This document shows, in pieces, positions 56,237 to 64,000 of a stretch of DNA of 64,000 nucleotides. The stretch spans positions 54,399-118,398 of the forward strand of contig NZ_CALGYW010000064.1 of assembly GCF_937934665.1 (NCBI RefSeq), written 5' to 3'. Made by a program: the position numbers and the translations under genes. This stretch comes from an uncultured Anaerococcus sp. Its GTDB lineage: Bacteria; Bacillota; Clostridia; Tissierellales; Peptoniphilaceae. Position 1 is the first letter of the stretch; each line of letters begins with the position of its first letter. Below the pieces are notes generated by a model that had not been told where the DNA came from, did no database searches, and saw only the letters and a program-made list of their open reading frames with translations.

Positions 56237-57622
56237 ATGATTAAAACAGTTATAATGGCAGCTGGTGAAGGAACTAGGATGAAATCAAAAACATCTAAAG
56301 TCCTTCATAAGCTTATAAACAAAGAAATAATAAAATATGTAAAAAAAGCAAGCGACTTTGAACAATCTGAGACAATAATAATAGCAGGTAAAAATAAGTC
56401 TCAATTAAAAGATTTATTCCCAGAGACAAATATTGTTGAGCAAAAAATAGGAGAAGGCATTCCTTATGGGACCGGTTATGCAGCAAGCTTGGCCTTAGAT
56501 CACATAGAGGATGATGATCAAGTACTTATATTAAATGGTGATATACCCCTAATAAAAAAAGAATCTTTAGAAGAATTAATATCTTATCATAAAGAGTCTG
56601 GCTCTTCTTGTACTATTCTTTCAACCTTGATAGAGAATCCTAAGGGTTATGGAAGGATTATAAGAGATGAGGATAATAAATTTATAAAAATTACAGAAGA
56701 TAGGGATCTAAAACCTGGCGAAAAAAATATAAATGAGATTAATGTAGGAATATATATTTTTAAAGCTAGAGATCTTAAAGAATCTCTTTCTAAAATTGAT
56801 ACAAATAATGATCAAAATGAGCTTTATTTGACCGATTGTATAGGCGTATTAAAAAATACTGGTAAACAGGTAAGTGCCTATGTAAGCGATGATTATGAGC
56901 AATTTTATGGAATTAACAATAAGTTTGAGCTAAACCAAGCCAGTAAAATCCTACAAAATAGGATTAATAAAGAGCATATGTTAAATGGTGTTATTATAGA
57001 AAGTCCAGAAACAACCTTCATAGAAGAAGGCATAAAAATTGGTAAAGATACTCTTATATCTGGTTTTGTTAAAATATACGGCAATTCACAAATTGGAGAA
57101 GACTGCATAATAGAGGGAAATACTAAAATTATTGACTCTACTATTGAAGATAGTGTTAGGGTAGATAATGCAGTTATTGAAAAATCTTATATGGAAAAAG
57201 ATAGCGATATAGGTCCTTTTGCAAGACTTAGACCAAATAGTAGAATTGGAAAGAAAGTTCACATTGGAAACTTTGTAGAAGTTAAAAATTCTAGCCTAGG
57301 CGAAGGGACAAAAGCAGGTCACCTAGCTTATATTGGTGATAGTGATCTAGGCAAGGATATAAATATTGGCTGTGGAGTTGTATTTGTTAATTATGATGGT
57401 AAATATAAACATAGGTCAATTATAGAAGATAAGGCTTTTATAGGTTCAAATGCTAATATAGTAGCCCCTGTGAAAGTTAAAAAGGAAGGTTTTGTAGCTG
57501 CTGGTTCTACTATAACCCAAGATGTAAATTCTGGAGAATTAATAATTGAAAGAGCAGAGCAAAAACATATCAAAGGTTATGTTGAAAGAAAAAAACAAAG
57601 AGATAAAAATCATAAGGAGTAA
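56237..57622 (+). CDS. glmU: Bifunctional UDP-GlcNAc pyrophosphorylase / GlcN-1-P acetyltransferase
   Basis: GlmU makes UDP-GlcNAc for cell wall. The uridyltransferase starts IMAAGEGTRMKSKTSKVLHK and has ILNGDIPLI; the C-terminal half is a left-handed beta helix of hexapeptide repeats with RLRPNSRIGKKVHIGNFVE (key acetyltransferase residues), AYIGDSDLG and FVNYDGK. I start at ATG 56237 (461 residues), one base after the deoD stop; a TTG at 56222 is in frame but inside deoD. glmU-prs-pth-mfd is the usual Firmicutes order. Confidence 0.96.
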   Translation: MIKTVIMAAGEGTRMKSKTSKVLHKLINKEIIKYVKKASDFEQSETIIIAGKNKSQLKDLFPETNIVEQKIGEGIPYGTGYAASLALDHIEDDDQVLILNGDIPLIKKESLEELISYHKESGSSCTILSTLIENPKGYGRIIRDEDNKFIKITEDRDLKPGEKNINEINVGIYIFKARDLKESLSKIDTNNDQNELYLTDCIGVLKNTGKQVSAYVSDDYEQFYGINNKFELNQASKILQNRINKEHMLNGVIIESPETTFIEEGIKIGKDTLISGFVKIYGNSQIGEDCIIEGNTKIIDSTIEDSVRVDNAVIEKSYMEKDSDIGPFARLRPNSRIGKKVHIGNFVEVKNSSLGEGTKAGHLAYIGDSDLGKDINIGCGVVFVNYDGKYKHRSIIEDKAFIGSNANIVAPVKVKKEGFVAAGSTITQDVNSGELIIERAEQKHIKGYVERKKQRDKNHKE

Positions 57623-57624
57623 AA

Positions 57625-58608
57625 ATGTCATCTAAAGGTAATCAATATATTCAAAGAGGGGAATTAAAACTTTTAACAGGTAATTCTAATATTAAATTAG
57701 CAGAAAGCGTTGGTAAAAATTTAGGTATAGAGCTTACAAAAGCAGATATCAATAAATTTAAAGACGGAGAAATAAGTATTAAGATTAATGAATCAATAAG
57801 GGGCAAGGATGTATTTATAGTTCAGCCTACTTCTTCTCCAACAAATGATAATCTGATGGAATTATTAATAATGATTGATGCTTGTAAGAGAGCTTCTGCT
57901 GGCTACATAAATGCAGTAGTTCCATACTACGGTTATGCTAGACAAGATAGAAAAACTAGAGGTAGAGAACCTATAACTGCAAAACTTGTAGCAAACTTAC
58001 TAACCGTAGCTGGGGCTAACCGTGTTATAACTATGGACCTTCACGCAGGGCAAATTCAAGGTTACTTTGATATACCAGTAGACCACTTCTCAGCTATCAG
58101 GCTACTATCAACTCACTTCCAATCATTTGCTTATGATAAGCCAGAAGAATTTGTTGTAGTAAGTCCTGACCTTGGTGGTGTAAGACGTGCTAGAGAATTT
58201 GCAGATTATCTTAAACTTCCTATAGCAATTATTGAAAAAAGAAGACCAATGCCAAATGTATCAGAAGTAATGTCAGTAATTGGTGATTTCAAAGGCAAAC
58301 ATGCAATTATAGTTGATGACATGATTGATACTGCAGGAACAATAACAAATGCAGCAGATTTCTTAGTTGAAAATGGAGCTAAAGATGTATACCTGGTTGC
58401 AACTCATGGAGTATTTTCTGGAGATGCTGTTAAAAAACTTGAAAAACCATCTGTAAAGGAAGTTATAATAACAGATACTATTGAACTAACAGATGAAAAA
58501 AGAATAGATAAAATAACTCAACTTTCAATAGCTCCACTTCTTGCAGAGGCAATAAATAGAATTAATACTTACGAATCAATAAGTGGTTTGTTTACGGTTA
58601 TTGAATAA
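57625..58608 (+). CDS. prs: Ribose-phosphate pyrophosphokinase
   Basis: Prs makes PRPP from ribose 5-phosphate and ATP. ARQDRKTRGREPITAKLVANL is the ATP-binding region (its core is RQDRKTRGREPI), and the PRPP-binding loop is AIIVDDMIDTAGTI near residue 230. Length 327. AAGGAG precedes the ATG 2 bases after glmU ends. Its last base is the first of pth. Confidence 0.97.
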   Translation: MSSKGNQYIQRGELKLLTGNSNIKLAESVGKNLGIELTKADINKFKDGEISIKINESIRGKDVFIVQPTSSPTNDNLMELLIMIDACKRASAGYINAVVPYYGYARQDRKTRGREPITAKLVANLLTVAGANRVITMDLHAGQIQGYFDIPVDHFSAIRLLSTHFQSFAYDKPEEFVVVSPDLGGVRRAREFADYLKLPIAIIEKRRPMPNVSEVMSVIGDFKGKHAIIVDDMIDTAGTITNAADFLVENGAKDVYLVATHGVFSGDAVKKLEKPSVKEVIITDTIELTDEKRIDKITQLSIAPLLAEAINRINTYESISGLFTVIE

Positions 58609-59195
58609 TGTATTATATTGTAGGATTAGGCAATCCTGGATTACAGTATGAAAATACTAGGCATAATGTTGGTTTTATGACTATAGATTATTTAGCAAAT
58701 AAATATGATATAGATGTAAGAAAATCAAAATTTAAATCGCTTTATGGTCAGGGAGAAATTTCTGGCCATAAAGTTATGCTTATAAAGCCTCAAACTTACA
58801 TGAACAATTCAGGAGAAGCTGTAAGAGATTTAAGAAATTTTTATAAATTTGATATAGATAAACTTATTGTCATCTATGATGATATAGATATTGATTTTGG
58901 AACAATAAGAATTAGAAAAAAAGGTTCTGCAGGAAGTCATAATGGTATGAAATCAATTATATATCAAATTCAGGATGATAAGTTTCCAAGAATCAAAATA
59001 GCTATCGGTAAGAAACCAGAAAAATGGGACCTAGCAAATTTTGTTTTGAGTGGTTTTTCAAAAGAAGAAGTAAATATTCTTGAAGATGAGATAAGGCTAG
59101 CTAGTGAAGGTATAGAAATAATTCTAAAAGAAGATATAGATAAGGCAATGAATAAGTGTAATTCAGTCAAGTTGGTGAAAAACGATAATGAATAA
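58608..59195 (+). CDS. pth: Peptidyl-tRNA hydrolase
   Basis: Pth recycles peptidyl-tRNA dropped from ribosomes. VGLGNPGLQYENTRHNVGFM holds the catalytic His, KPQTYMNNSGEAV and DDIDIDFGTIRIRKKGSAGSHNGMKSI (core KGSAGSHNGMKS) follow. The 195 residues are of normal length. It shares one base with prs and overlaps mfd by 8 bases, so the block is co-translated. Confidence 0.96.
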   Translation: MYYIVGLGNPGLQYENTRHNVGFMTIDYLANKYDIDVRKSKFKSLYGQGEISGHKVMLIKPQTYMNNSGEAVRDLRNFYKFDIDKLIVIYDDIDIDFGTIRIRKKGSAGSHNGMKSIIYQIQDDKFPRIKIAIGKKPEKWDLANFVLSGFSKEEVNILEDEIRLASEGIEIILKEDIDKAMNKCNSVKLVKNDNE

Positions 59196-62100
59196 ATTAA
59201 TTGAAAAATTAATTGAGATTGATCAAATAAATAAAATTAAATATCAACTAGATGATTATTCTCCACTATATATTCAAGGATTAAGTGAAGGGGTTAAGGC
59301 CCACCTTGCCCTAAGTCTTTTTAAATTATTGAATAAAAATGTGGTTTTCGTTGTAGAAAATCAAAAAAGAGCTGATAAATTTTTAGAAGATATTAATCAA
59401 ATTGAGAATATAGCAAAGTTTTATCCAGCGCTTGATACAAATTTTTATAATATCAAATCTATAGATGATAAAAAAGTTAATCAAAGACTAGATACGCTAA
59501 TAAGTCTTGCCAAGGGCGAGAAAAGTATTACTATAACAAGTATAGGAGCCCTTAAAAATAAACTAACAACTTTAACTCAATTTAATGAGTCTTTTGTTAG
59601 AATTAATGAAGAGAGCATAGTTGATGTAGATAACTTTATATCAAGTCTACTTGCTCTTAATTATAACCCATCAGATTTTGTTGAAGAGAAGGGAGATTTT
59701 GCAAAAAGAGGGTCAATCATTGATATTTGGCCAATTAATTACAAAAATCCTATAAGGATAGAACTTTTTGATGATGAGATTGACTCTATAAGGATTTTTG
59801 ATAAAAATAGTCAAAGAACTATTGAAAAAATAGAAGAAGTAGAAATAGGGCCCGCTAGTGAACTTTTATATAATAAAGAAGACTATTCCAAGGTAATTAA
59901 GGGCATTTCGAAACAAATTGAAAACAAAAAAATCTCCGATAGTAAAGACCAAAAGCTTGTCGATAAGTATAAGCAAATCATTTCATTTTTAGATCAGAGT
60001 TTATATATTGCTAACAAAGATTTAATTAATGCTTATAGGTCAGATAACTATGACACCTTTATCGAATATCTGCCGGAAGAAACTGTTTTTATTTTTGATG
60101 ATGTATCAAGAATCTATGAGTCAGTAGAAGAAGATGATGAAAAATTTGCTGAAGACTTAACTTATCAAATGGAAAATGGCGAAGTTTTTTCAAGTTTTTC
60201 TAAGTATTTACTTACTAGCAAAACTATATACGAAAAAATAGCAGAAAAACCAATTATTAACCTAACATCAATTCTTAAAAGAACCAAGTTATTTTCGCCT
60301 AAAAAGATTACTGAATTTAAGACTATAGAAGTAGAGAACTTCAATAAAAATGTTGAACAGTTTATTAATACAAGTATCGGACTTACGAATAATGGAGAAA
60401 AAATATTTGTATTTGCTGGGTCTAAAGCTAGAAAAGAAAAACTTTTAGAAAGTTTTGTAGATCATGATTATTTACTTGCAAGTGATGAAGATAATAATCT
60501 AAATTTTGATAAAGCTCCTATAATAATATCAGAAAAAAAATCAAGTGAAGGCTACTATTGTAAAGATTTAGATCTACATGTATTTACAAGTATTGAGATA
60601 TACGGCAAATCATCAACTAGAAATCAGAGTCGTAAAAAAGTTTCATCTAAAAATATAATTAATTACTCAGATCTTGAAATTGGAGACTACGTAGTCCACG
60701 AGAACAATGGTATAGGAATCTACAAGGGCCTTACAAAAATCGAACGTAATGATGTCGAAAAAGATTTTATCTTAATTGAATATAAGGGAAATGATAAATT
60801 ATATATCCCTGTAGATCAAATGAATCTGGTCAGCAAATATATTGGAAATAGGGGAGAAAAACCTAAGCTATCATCTCTTGGTTCAGTTCAGTGGCAAAAG
60901 TCAAAACAAAGGGCCAAAAAAGCAGTTGACGAAATAGCTGACGATTTGATAAAACTATATGCAAAAAGGTCAAAGGAAAAAGGGCATGCTTTTTCTAAGG
61001 ATACTAACTGGCAGAATGAGTTTGAGAATTCTTTTCCATATGATGAGACTTTTTCACAATTAAGAAGTCTTGAAGAAATTAAAACTGATATGGAAAGCAA
61101 ACAGCCTATGGATAGACTCCTTTGTGGAGATGTAGGCTATGGGAAAACAGAAGTTGCCTTAAGAGCTGCTTTTAAGGCTATAATGGATGGTTATCAAGTT
61201 GCTTTTTTAGTTCCTACTACTATCCTTGCCAACCAACATTACCATACAATGCTCGAAAGATTTAAAGATTTCCCTATAAGTTCTGCTATGCTATCTAGGT
61301 TTAATACAAAAACTAAAGATAAAGAGATACTTAAAGGTATAAAATCTGGTAAGGTAGATATTGTAGTGGGTACCCACAGGCTTTTGTCAAAAGATGTTAA
61401 GTTTAAAAAATTAGGGCTTTTGATAATAGATGAAGAACAAAGATTTGGTGTAAAACATAAGGAGAAGTTTAAAAAATTTAAATCTTCAATAGATGTTCTA
61501 ACGCTTTCAGCAACACCAATACCTAGAACTTTGCAGATGTCCTTATCTGGGATAAGAGACCTATCTACCCTTGATGAGCCACCCCAAGAAAGACTGCCTG
61601 TAAATACTTATGTTTTAGAGTTTGATCCTGGAATAATTAGAGATGCGATTATAAGGGAAATAAATAGGAATGGTCAAGTATATTTTGTATATAATAGGGT
61701 AAACGATATAGAGAAATTATTTATAAAGTTAAAAGACCTCGTTCCGGAAGCGTCTATTGATATAATACATGGGCAAATGAGTCCTAGGCAAATAGAAAAT
61801 ATTATGCTAGATTTTATCGAAGGAAAGACAGATATCCTACTTGCTACAACTATAATTGAAACTGGTATGGATATAAAAAACGTTAATACAATAGTGATCT
61901 ATGATGCAGACCATATGGGTCTTTCCCAGCTTTACCAACTTAAGGGAAGAATTGGTAGGGGATATAGGTCATCTTACGCTTATTTTACTTATAGGGCAGG
62001 AAAAATTTTAACAGAAATTGGAGAGAAAAGATTAAAATCAATAAGAGATTTTTCAGATTTTGGATCAGGTTATAAGATTGCTATGAAAGACCTAGAGCTA

Positions 62101-62679
62101 AGAGGAGCTGGAAATCTATTAGGAGAAAGCCAGTCAGGGCATGTTGAAGCTGTTGGTTATGATCTTTATGTAAAATTCCTCCAAGAGGCTGTAGAAAAGG
62201 CTTCTGGTAAAGAAGTTAAAATTAAAGATATAAAGCAAACCTTTATAGATATTAAAATTGATGCCTTTATACCAAACTCATATATAAAGGATTCATCACA
62301 AAAAATCGAAATCTATAATAGAATAGCAAATATAGAGGATAAACACGATTATGAAGCTTTAGTTGAAGAATTAATCGATGTTTATGGAGATATTCCAGTA
62401 ATAGTGGATAATATAATGTATGTCTCGCTAATTAAGTCTCTTGCTTCAGTAAATGGAATTACTGAAATAAGGGAAGATGCAAATAATATAAGTTTATTTT
62501 TTGAAAATAGAGAGTATTTTGCTTTCGAAGAACTTAAGGAAATAAATGAAAACTACGAGGGCGAAATGAGTCTTGATTTATCTAATAAGCCAGCCTTTAA
62601 GATCCCTTCTACAAAAAATAAATTGCTTGACATATATGAACTTTTAAATACAATTAACAAAATAAGGAGTAAAGAATGA
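59188..62679 (+). CDS. mfd: Transcription-repair coupling factor
   Basis: Mfd removes stalled RNA polymerase from lesions and recruits UvrA. The 1163 residues hold, in order, a UvrB-like N-terminal module (to about 450), the RNAP-interacting domain with [16 protein letters not shown] (about 505-570), the SF2 translocase with [31 protein letters not shown] and [11 protein letters not shown], the TRG motif region [14 protein letters not shown], and the C-terminal inhibitory D7 domain. It overlaps pth and prsA. Confidence 0.97.
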   Translation: MNKLIEKLIEIDQINKIKYQLDDYSPLYIQGLSEGVKAHLALSLFKLLNKNVVFVVENQKRADKFLEDINQIENIAKFYPALDTNFYNIKSIDDKKVNQRLDTLISLAKGEKSITITSIGALKNKLTTLTQFNESFVRINEESIVDVDNFISSLLALNYNPSDFVEEKGDFAKRGSIIDIWPINYKNPIRIELFDDEIDSIRIFDKNSQRTIEKIEEVEIGPASELLYNKEDYSKVIKGISKQIENKKISDSKDQKLVDKYKQIISFLDQSLYIANKDLINAYRSDNYDTFIEYLPEETVFIFDDVSRIYESVEEDDEKFAEDLTYQMENGEVFSSFSKYLLTSKTIYEKIAEKPIINLTSILKRTKLFSPKKITEFKTIEVENFNKNVEQFINTSIGLTNNGEKIFVFAGSKARKEKLLESFVDHDYLLASDEDNNLNFDKAPIIISEKKSSEGYYCKDLDLHVFTSIEIYGKSSTRNQSRKKVSSKNIINYSDLEIGDYVVHENNGIGIYKGLTKIERNDVEKDFILIEYKGNDKLYIPVDQMNLVSKYIGNRGEKPKLSSLGSVQWQKSKQRAKKAVDEIADDLIKLYAKRSKEKGHAFSKDTNWQNEFENSFPYDETFSQLRSLEEIKTDMESKQPMDRLLCGDVGYGKTEVALRAAFKAIMDGYQVAFLVPTTILANQHYHTMLERFKDFPISSAMLSRFNTKTKDKEILKGIKSGKVDIVVGTHRLLSKDVKFKKLGLLIIDEEQRFGVKHKEKFKKFKSSIDVLTLSATPIPRTLQMSLSGIRDLSTLDEPPQERLPVNTYVLEFDPGIIRDAIIREINRNGQVYFVYNRVNDIEKLFIKLKDLVPEASIDIIHGQMSPRQIENIMLDFIEGKTDILLATTIIETGMDIKNVNTIVIYDADHMGLSQLYQLKGRIGRGYRSSYAYFTYRAGKILTEIGEKRLKSIRDFSDFGSGYKIAMKDLELRGAGNLLGESQSGHVEAVGYDLYVKFLQEAVEKASGKEVKIKDIKQTFIDIKIDAFIPNSYIKDSSQKIEIYNRIANIEDKHDYEALVEELIDVYGDIPVIVDNIMYVSLIKSLASVNGITEIREDANNISLFFENREYFAFEELKEINENYEGEMSLDLSNKPAFKIPSTKNKLLDIYELLNTINKIRSKE

Positions 62680-63707
62680 AAAAGAAATTATTAATTGCAA
62701 TGCTTGCATCAACAATGGTGCTAGGAGCTTGTGGAAACCAAGCAAACGATAAGAATACTGACACTAAAGTGGAAGAAAAGGCAAGTGACGTAAAAGAACT
62801 TGACAAGGGAACAGTTGCTATTGTTAATGGTGATAAGATATCAAAAGATAGCTATAAAGAAGAAATGAGTTTCTATGGAGCAATGCTTGCTAGTAGACAA
62901 AATCTCAAAAACTCAATTGTTCAAATGATGGTTCAAGATAAGTTGATAGCAGATGATATGAAAGCTAACAAACTTGAAGTTTCTGATAAAGATGTTAATG
63001 AGTCCTTCTTAAACTCTGTTAAACAATTTGGTGGTCAAGAACAATTTGATAAGATGTTAGATGACTACAATATGGATGTTGAGAAATTTAAAGAAACTGT
63101 AAAAAAAGACCTTATGTATCAAAAACATAAAGAATGGTTTGAAAAAGAACATCCAGTTACTGATGAAGAAATTAAACAATATTATGAAGATAATAAAGAC
63201 CAATTTGCAAAAAGAGATGCTTCACATATTTTAGTTGACAATGAAAAAACTGCCAAAGAAATCAAAGAAAAACTAGATAAGGGAGAAGACTTTGCAGCCC
63301 TTGCTAAAGAATATTCAAAGGATACAGCTAATGCTGATAATGGTGGTAATTTAGGAGAATTCTCTAAGGGACAAATGGTTAAAGAATTTGAAGATGCAGC
63401 CTTTGCTCTAAAAGAAGGTGAAATCTCTGAACCTATTAAAACACAATTTGGATATCATATAATAAAAATAAACAAAGTTTCTGATTCTGAAGATGATAAT
63501 AAGGATGCTATTTCAAAGGCAATAAATGAGAAAAAATATGCTGATTATATCAAAGAGCTTAATGAAAAAGCAAATGTAGTAACAGATGCTACTGTTAAAG
63601 AAAATAAGGCAGCAGAAGAGTCTACTGTAGAAGAAAATGATGAAACAGAAGCTGACAAGGCTGTTGAAGATAAAGATAATGAAGAAGATAAGAAAGATAA
63701 TAATTAG
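62676..63707 (+). CDS. prsA: Foldase lipoprotein PrsA (PpiC family)
   Basis: PrsA helps exported proteins fold outside the membrane. The signal [19 protein letters not shown] has the lipobox LGAC. A SurA-N-type chaperone region (about 50-150) is followed by a parvulin PPIase domain, [17 protein letters not shown] to [11 protein letters not shown] (about 180-275). The C-terminal 50 residues are an acidic, low-complexity tail. It overlaps mfd by 4 bases (ATGA) and the next lipoprotein gene by 29 bases. Confidence 0.93.
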   Translation: MKKKLLIAMLASTMVLGACGNQANDKNTDTKVEEKASDVKELDKGTVAIVNGDKISKDSYKEEMSFYGAMLASRQNLKNSIVQMMVQDKLIADDMKANKLEVSDKDVNESFLNSVKQFGGQEQFDKMLDDYNMDVEKFKETVKKDLMYQKHKEWFEKEHPVTDEEIKQYYEDNKDQFAKRDASHILVDNEKTAKEIKEKLDKGEDFAALAKEYSKDTANADNGGNLGEFSKGQMVKEFEDAAFALKEGEISEPIKTQFGYHIIKINKVSDSEDDNKDAISKAINEKKYADYIKELNEKANVVTDATVKENKAAEESTVEENDETEADKAVEDKDNEEDKKDNN

Positions 63708-64000
63708 TGTATTATCTTTAAGTTTATGTATTTTTATATTTTCGTCATGTAAAAAAAATACAAATAACGAAAATGCTATAGCCTTAGTTGATGACGAGGC
63801 AATAAAAAAAGATGTTTTTGATAAAGAGCTAGAGTTTTATCTAGCTTTTTATACAAAAAAATATGGTGAATCTTACCTAGATAAGAAAAATTCTAAGGGT
63901 AAAACAAATAAAGAGCTTATTAGAGATGATCTATTAGATTCTATGATTAAAGATCAAGTCATGTTAAATGACTTATCCAAGAAAAAAATTCAAATAGATG
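63679..64000 (+). CDS. Second PrsA/SurA-like lipoprotein (3' end outside window)
   Basis: An open frame starts at ATG 63679 inside the prsA tail and runs to the window end. The product begins [19 protein letters not shown] and has the lipobox FSSC, so it is a lipoprotein. After it, [23 protein letters not shown] parallels [23 protein letters not shown] of PrsA, and both continue to a conserved DxMIKDQ/QMMVQDK helix. I infer a tandem duplicate of the foldase. No clear ribosome site is visible, so coupling to prsA is likely. Only 107 codons can be seen. Confidence 0.82.
   Translation, partial: MKKIRKIIISVLSLSLCIFIFSSCKKNTNNENAIALVDDEAIKKDVFDKELEFYLAFYTKKYGESYLDKKNSKGKTNKELIRDDLLDSMIKDQVMLNDLSKKKIQID

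Overview
This window is a dense stretch of core chromosome from a low-G+C, Gram-positive anaerobe. The A/T-rich codon use, the IspH-ribosomal protein S1 fusion, the V-type ATPase operon, GatCAB, MurT/GatD, CsoR-controlled copper export and the Firmicutes order recN...scpA-scpB-rluB...cmk all point to the clostridial side of the Firmicutes. The best overall fit is the Peptoniphilaceae (Anaerococcus, Peptoniphilus, Finegoldia); the genus is inferred, not shown. I see no phage, insertion sequence, transposase, CRISPR array or rRNA operon. No gene-free stretch exceeds about 300 bases.

Layout. 1-9.8 kb (+): recN (5' end cut), a Nudix ADP-ribose pyrophosphatase, scpA, scpB, rluB, a flavoprotein, cmk, plsC, the ispH-rpsA fusion and miaB. 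10-18.2 kb (+): a nine-gene V-type ATPase operon, order C-I(N-half)-I(C-half)-K-F-E-A-B-D, closed by a bidirectional terminator. 18.2-22.4 kb: rodA (-) divergent from nth-HAD-trmL-trxB (+). 22.4-26.8 kb: gap, pgk, tpiA, eno. 26.9-30.1 kb: secG, rnr, smpB and an acetyltransferase. 30.2-34.6 kb: a MscS channel and a frameshifted M20 amidohydrolase (-), a serine hydrolase and a DUF4298 protein (+), an ECF transporter S component and tRNA-Lys(CTT) (-). 34.6-39.5 kb: a C39-like peptidase lipoprotein (-), preQ1 riboswitch-queT (+), then Asp23, csoR and copA (-). 39.5-49.5 kb (+): acyP, murT-gatD, a TrpR-like regulator, pcrA, ligA, gatCAB. 49.5-53.4 kb (+): an SAH/MTA deaminase, an AcpS-NnrD fusion, alr, mazF. 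53.5-64 kb: murC (-), then rpiB, deoD, glmU, prs, pth, mfd, prsA and the start of a second PpiC-type lipoprotein (+).

How the genes work together. Cell-wall synthesis recurs throughout (rodA, murT/gatD, alr, murC, glmU). The glycolytic block carries out glyceraldehyde-3-phosphate to phosphoenolpyruvate except for phosphoglycerate mutase, which is not here. The V-ATPase probably couples ATP to ion transport. rpiB, deoD and prs form a ribose-phosphate/nucleoside salvage group.

The most unusual features are: (1) V-ATPase subunit I split into two genes inside its distal lobe, with the N-half carrying about 105 extra residues that resemble the otherwise missing peripheral-stalk subunit; (2) two in-frame fusions, IspH-S1 and CopA-CopZ, each with a Shine-Dalgarno plus ATG exactly at the domain junction, suggesting that the second domain is also made alone; (3) gatD lacking any ATG/GTG/TTG start, with an ATAA overlap where ATGA would be normal; (4) a murT promoter placed so that the transcript should begin at the ATG (leaderless); (5) an AcpS-NnrD fusion lacking the epimerase domain; and (6) intrinsic terminators repeatedly placed a few bases before the next gene of the same strand.
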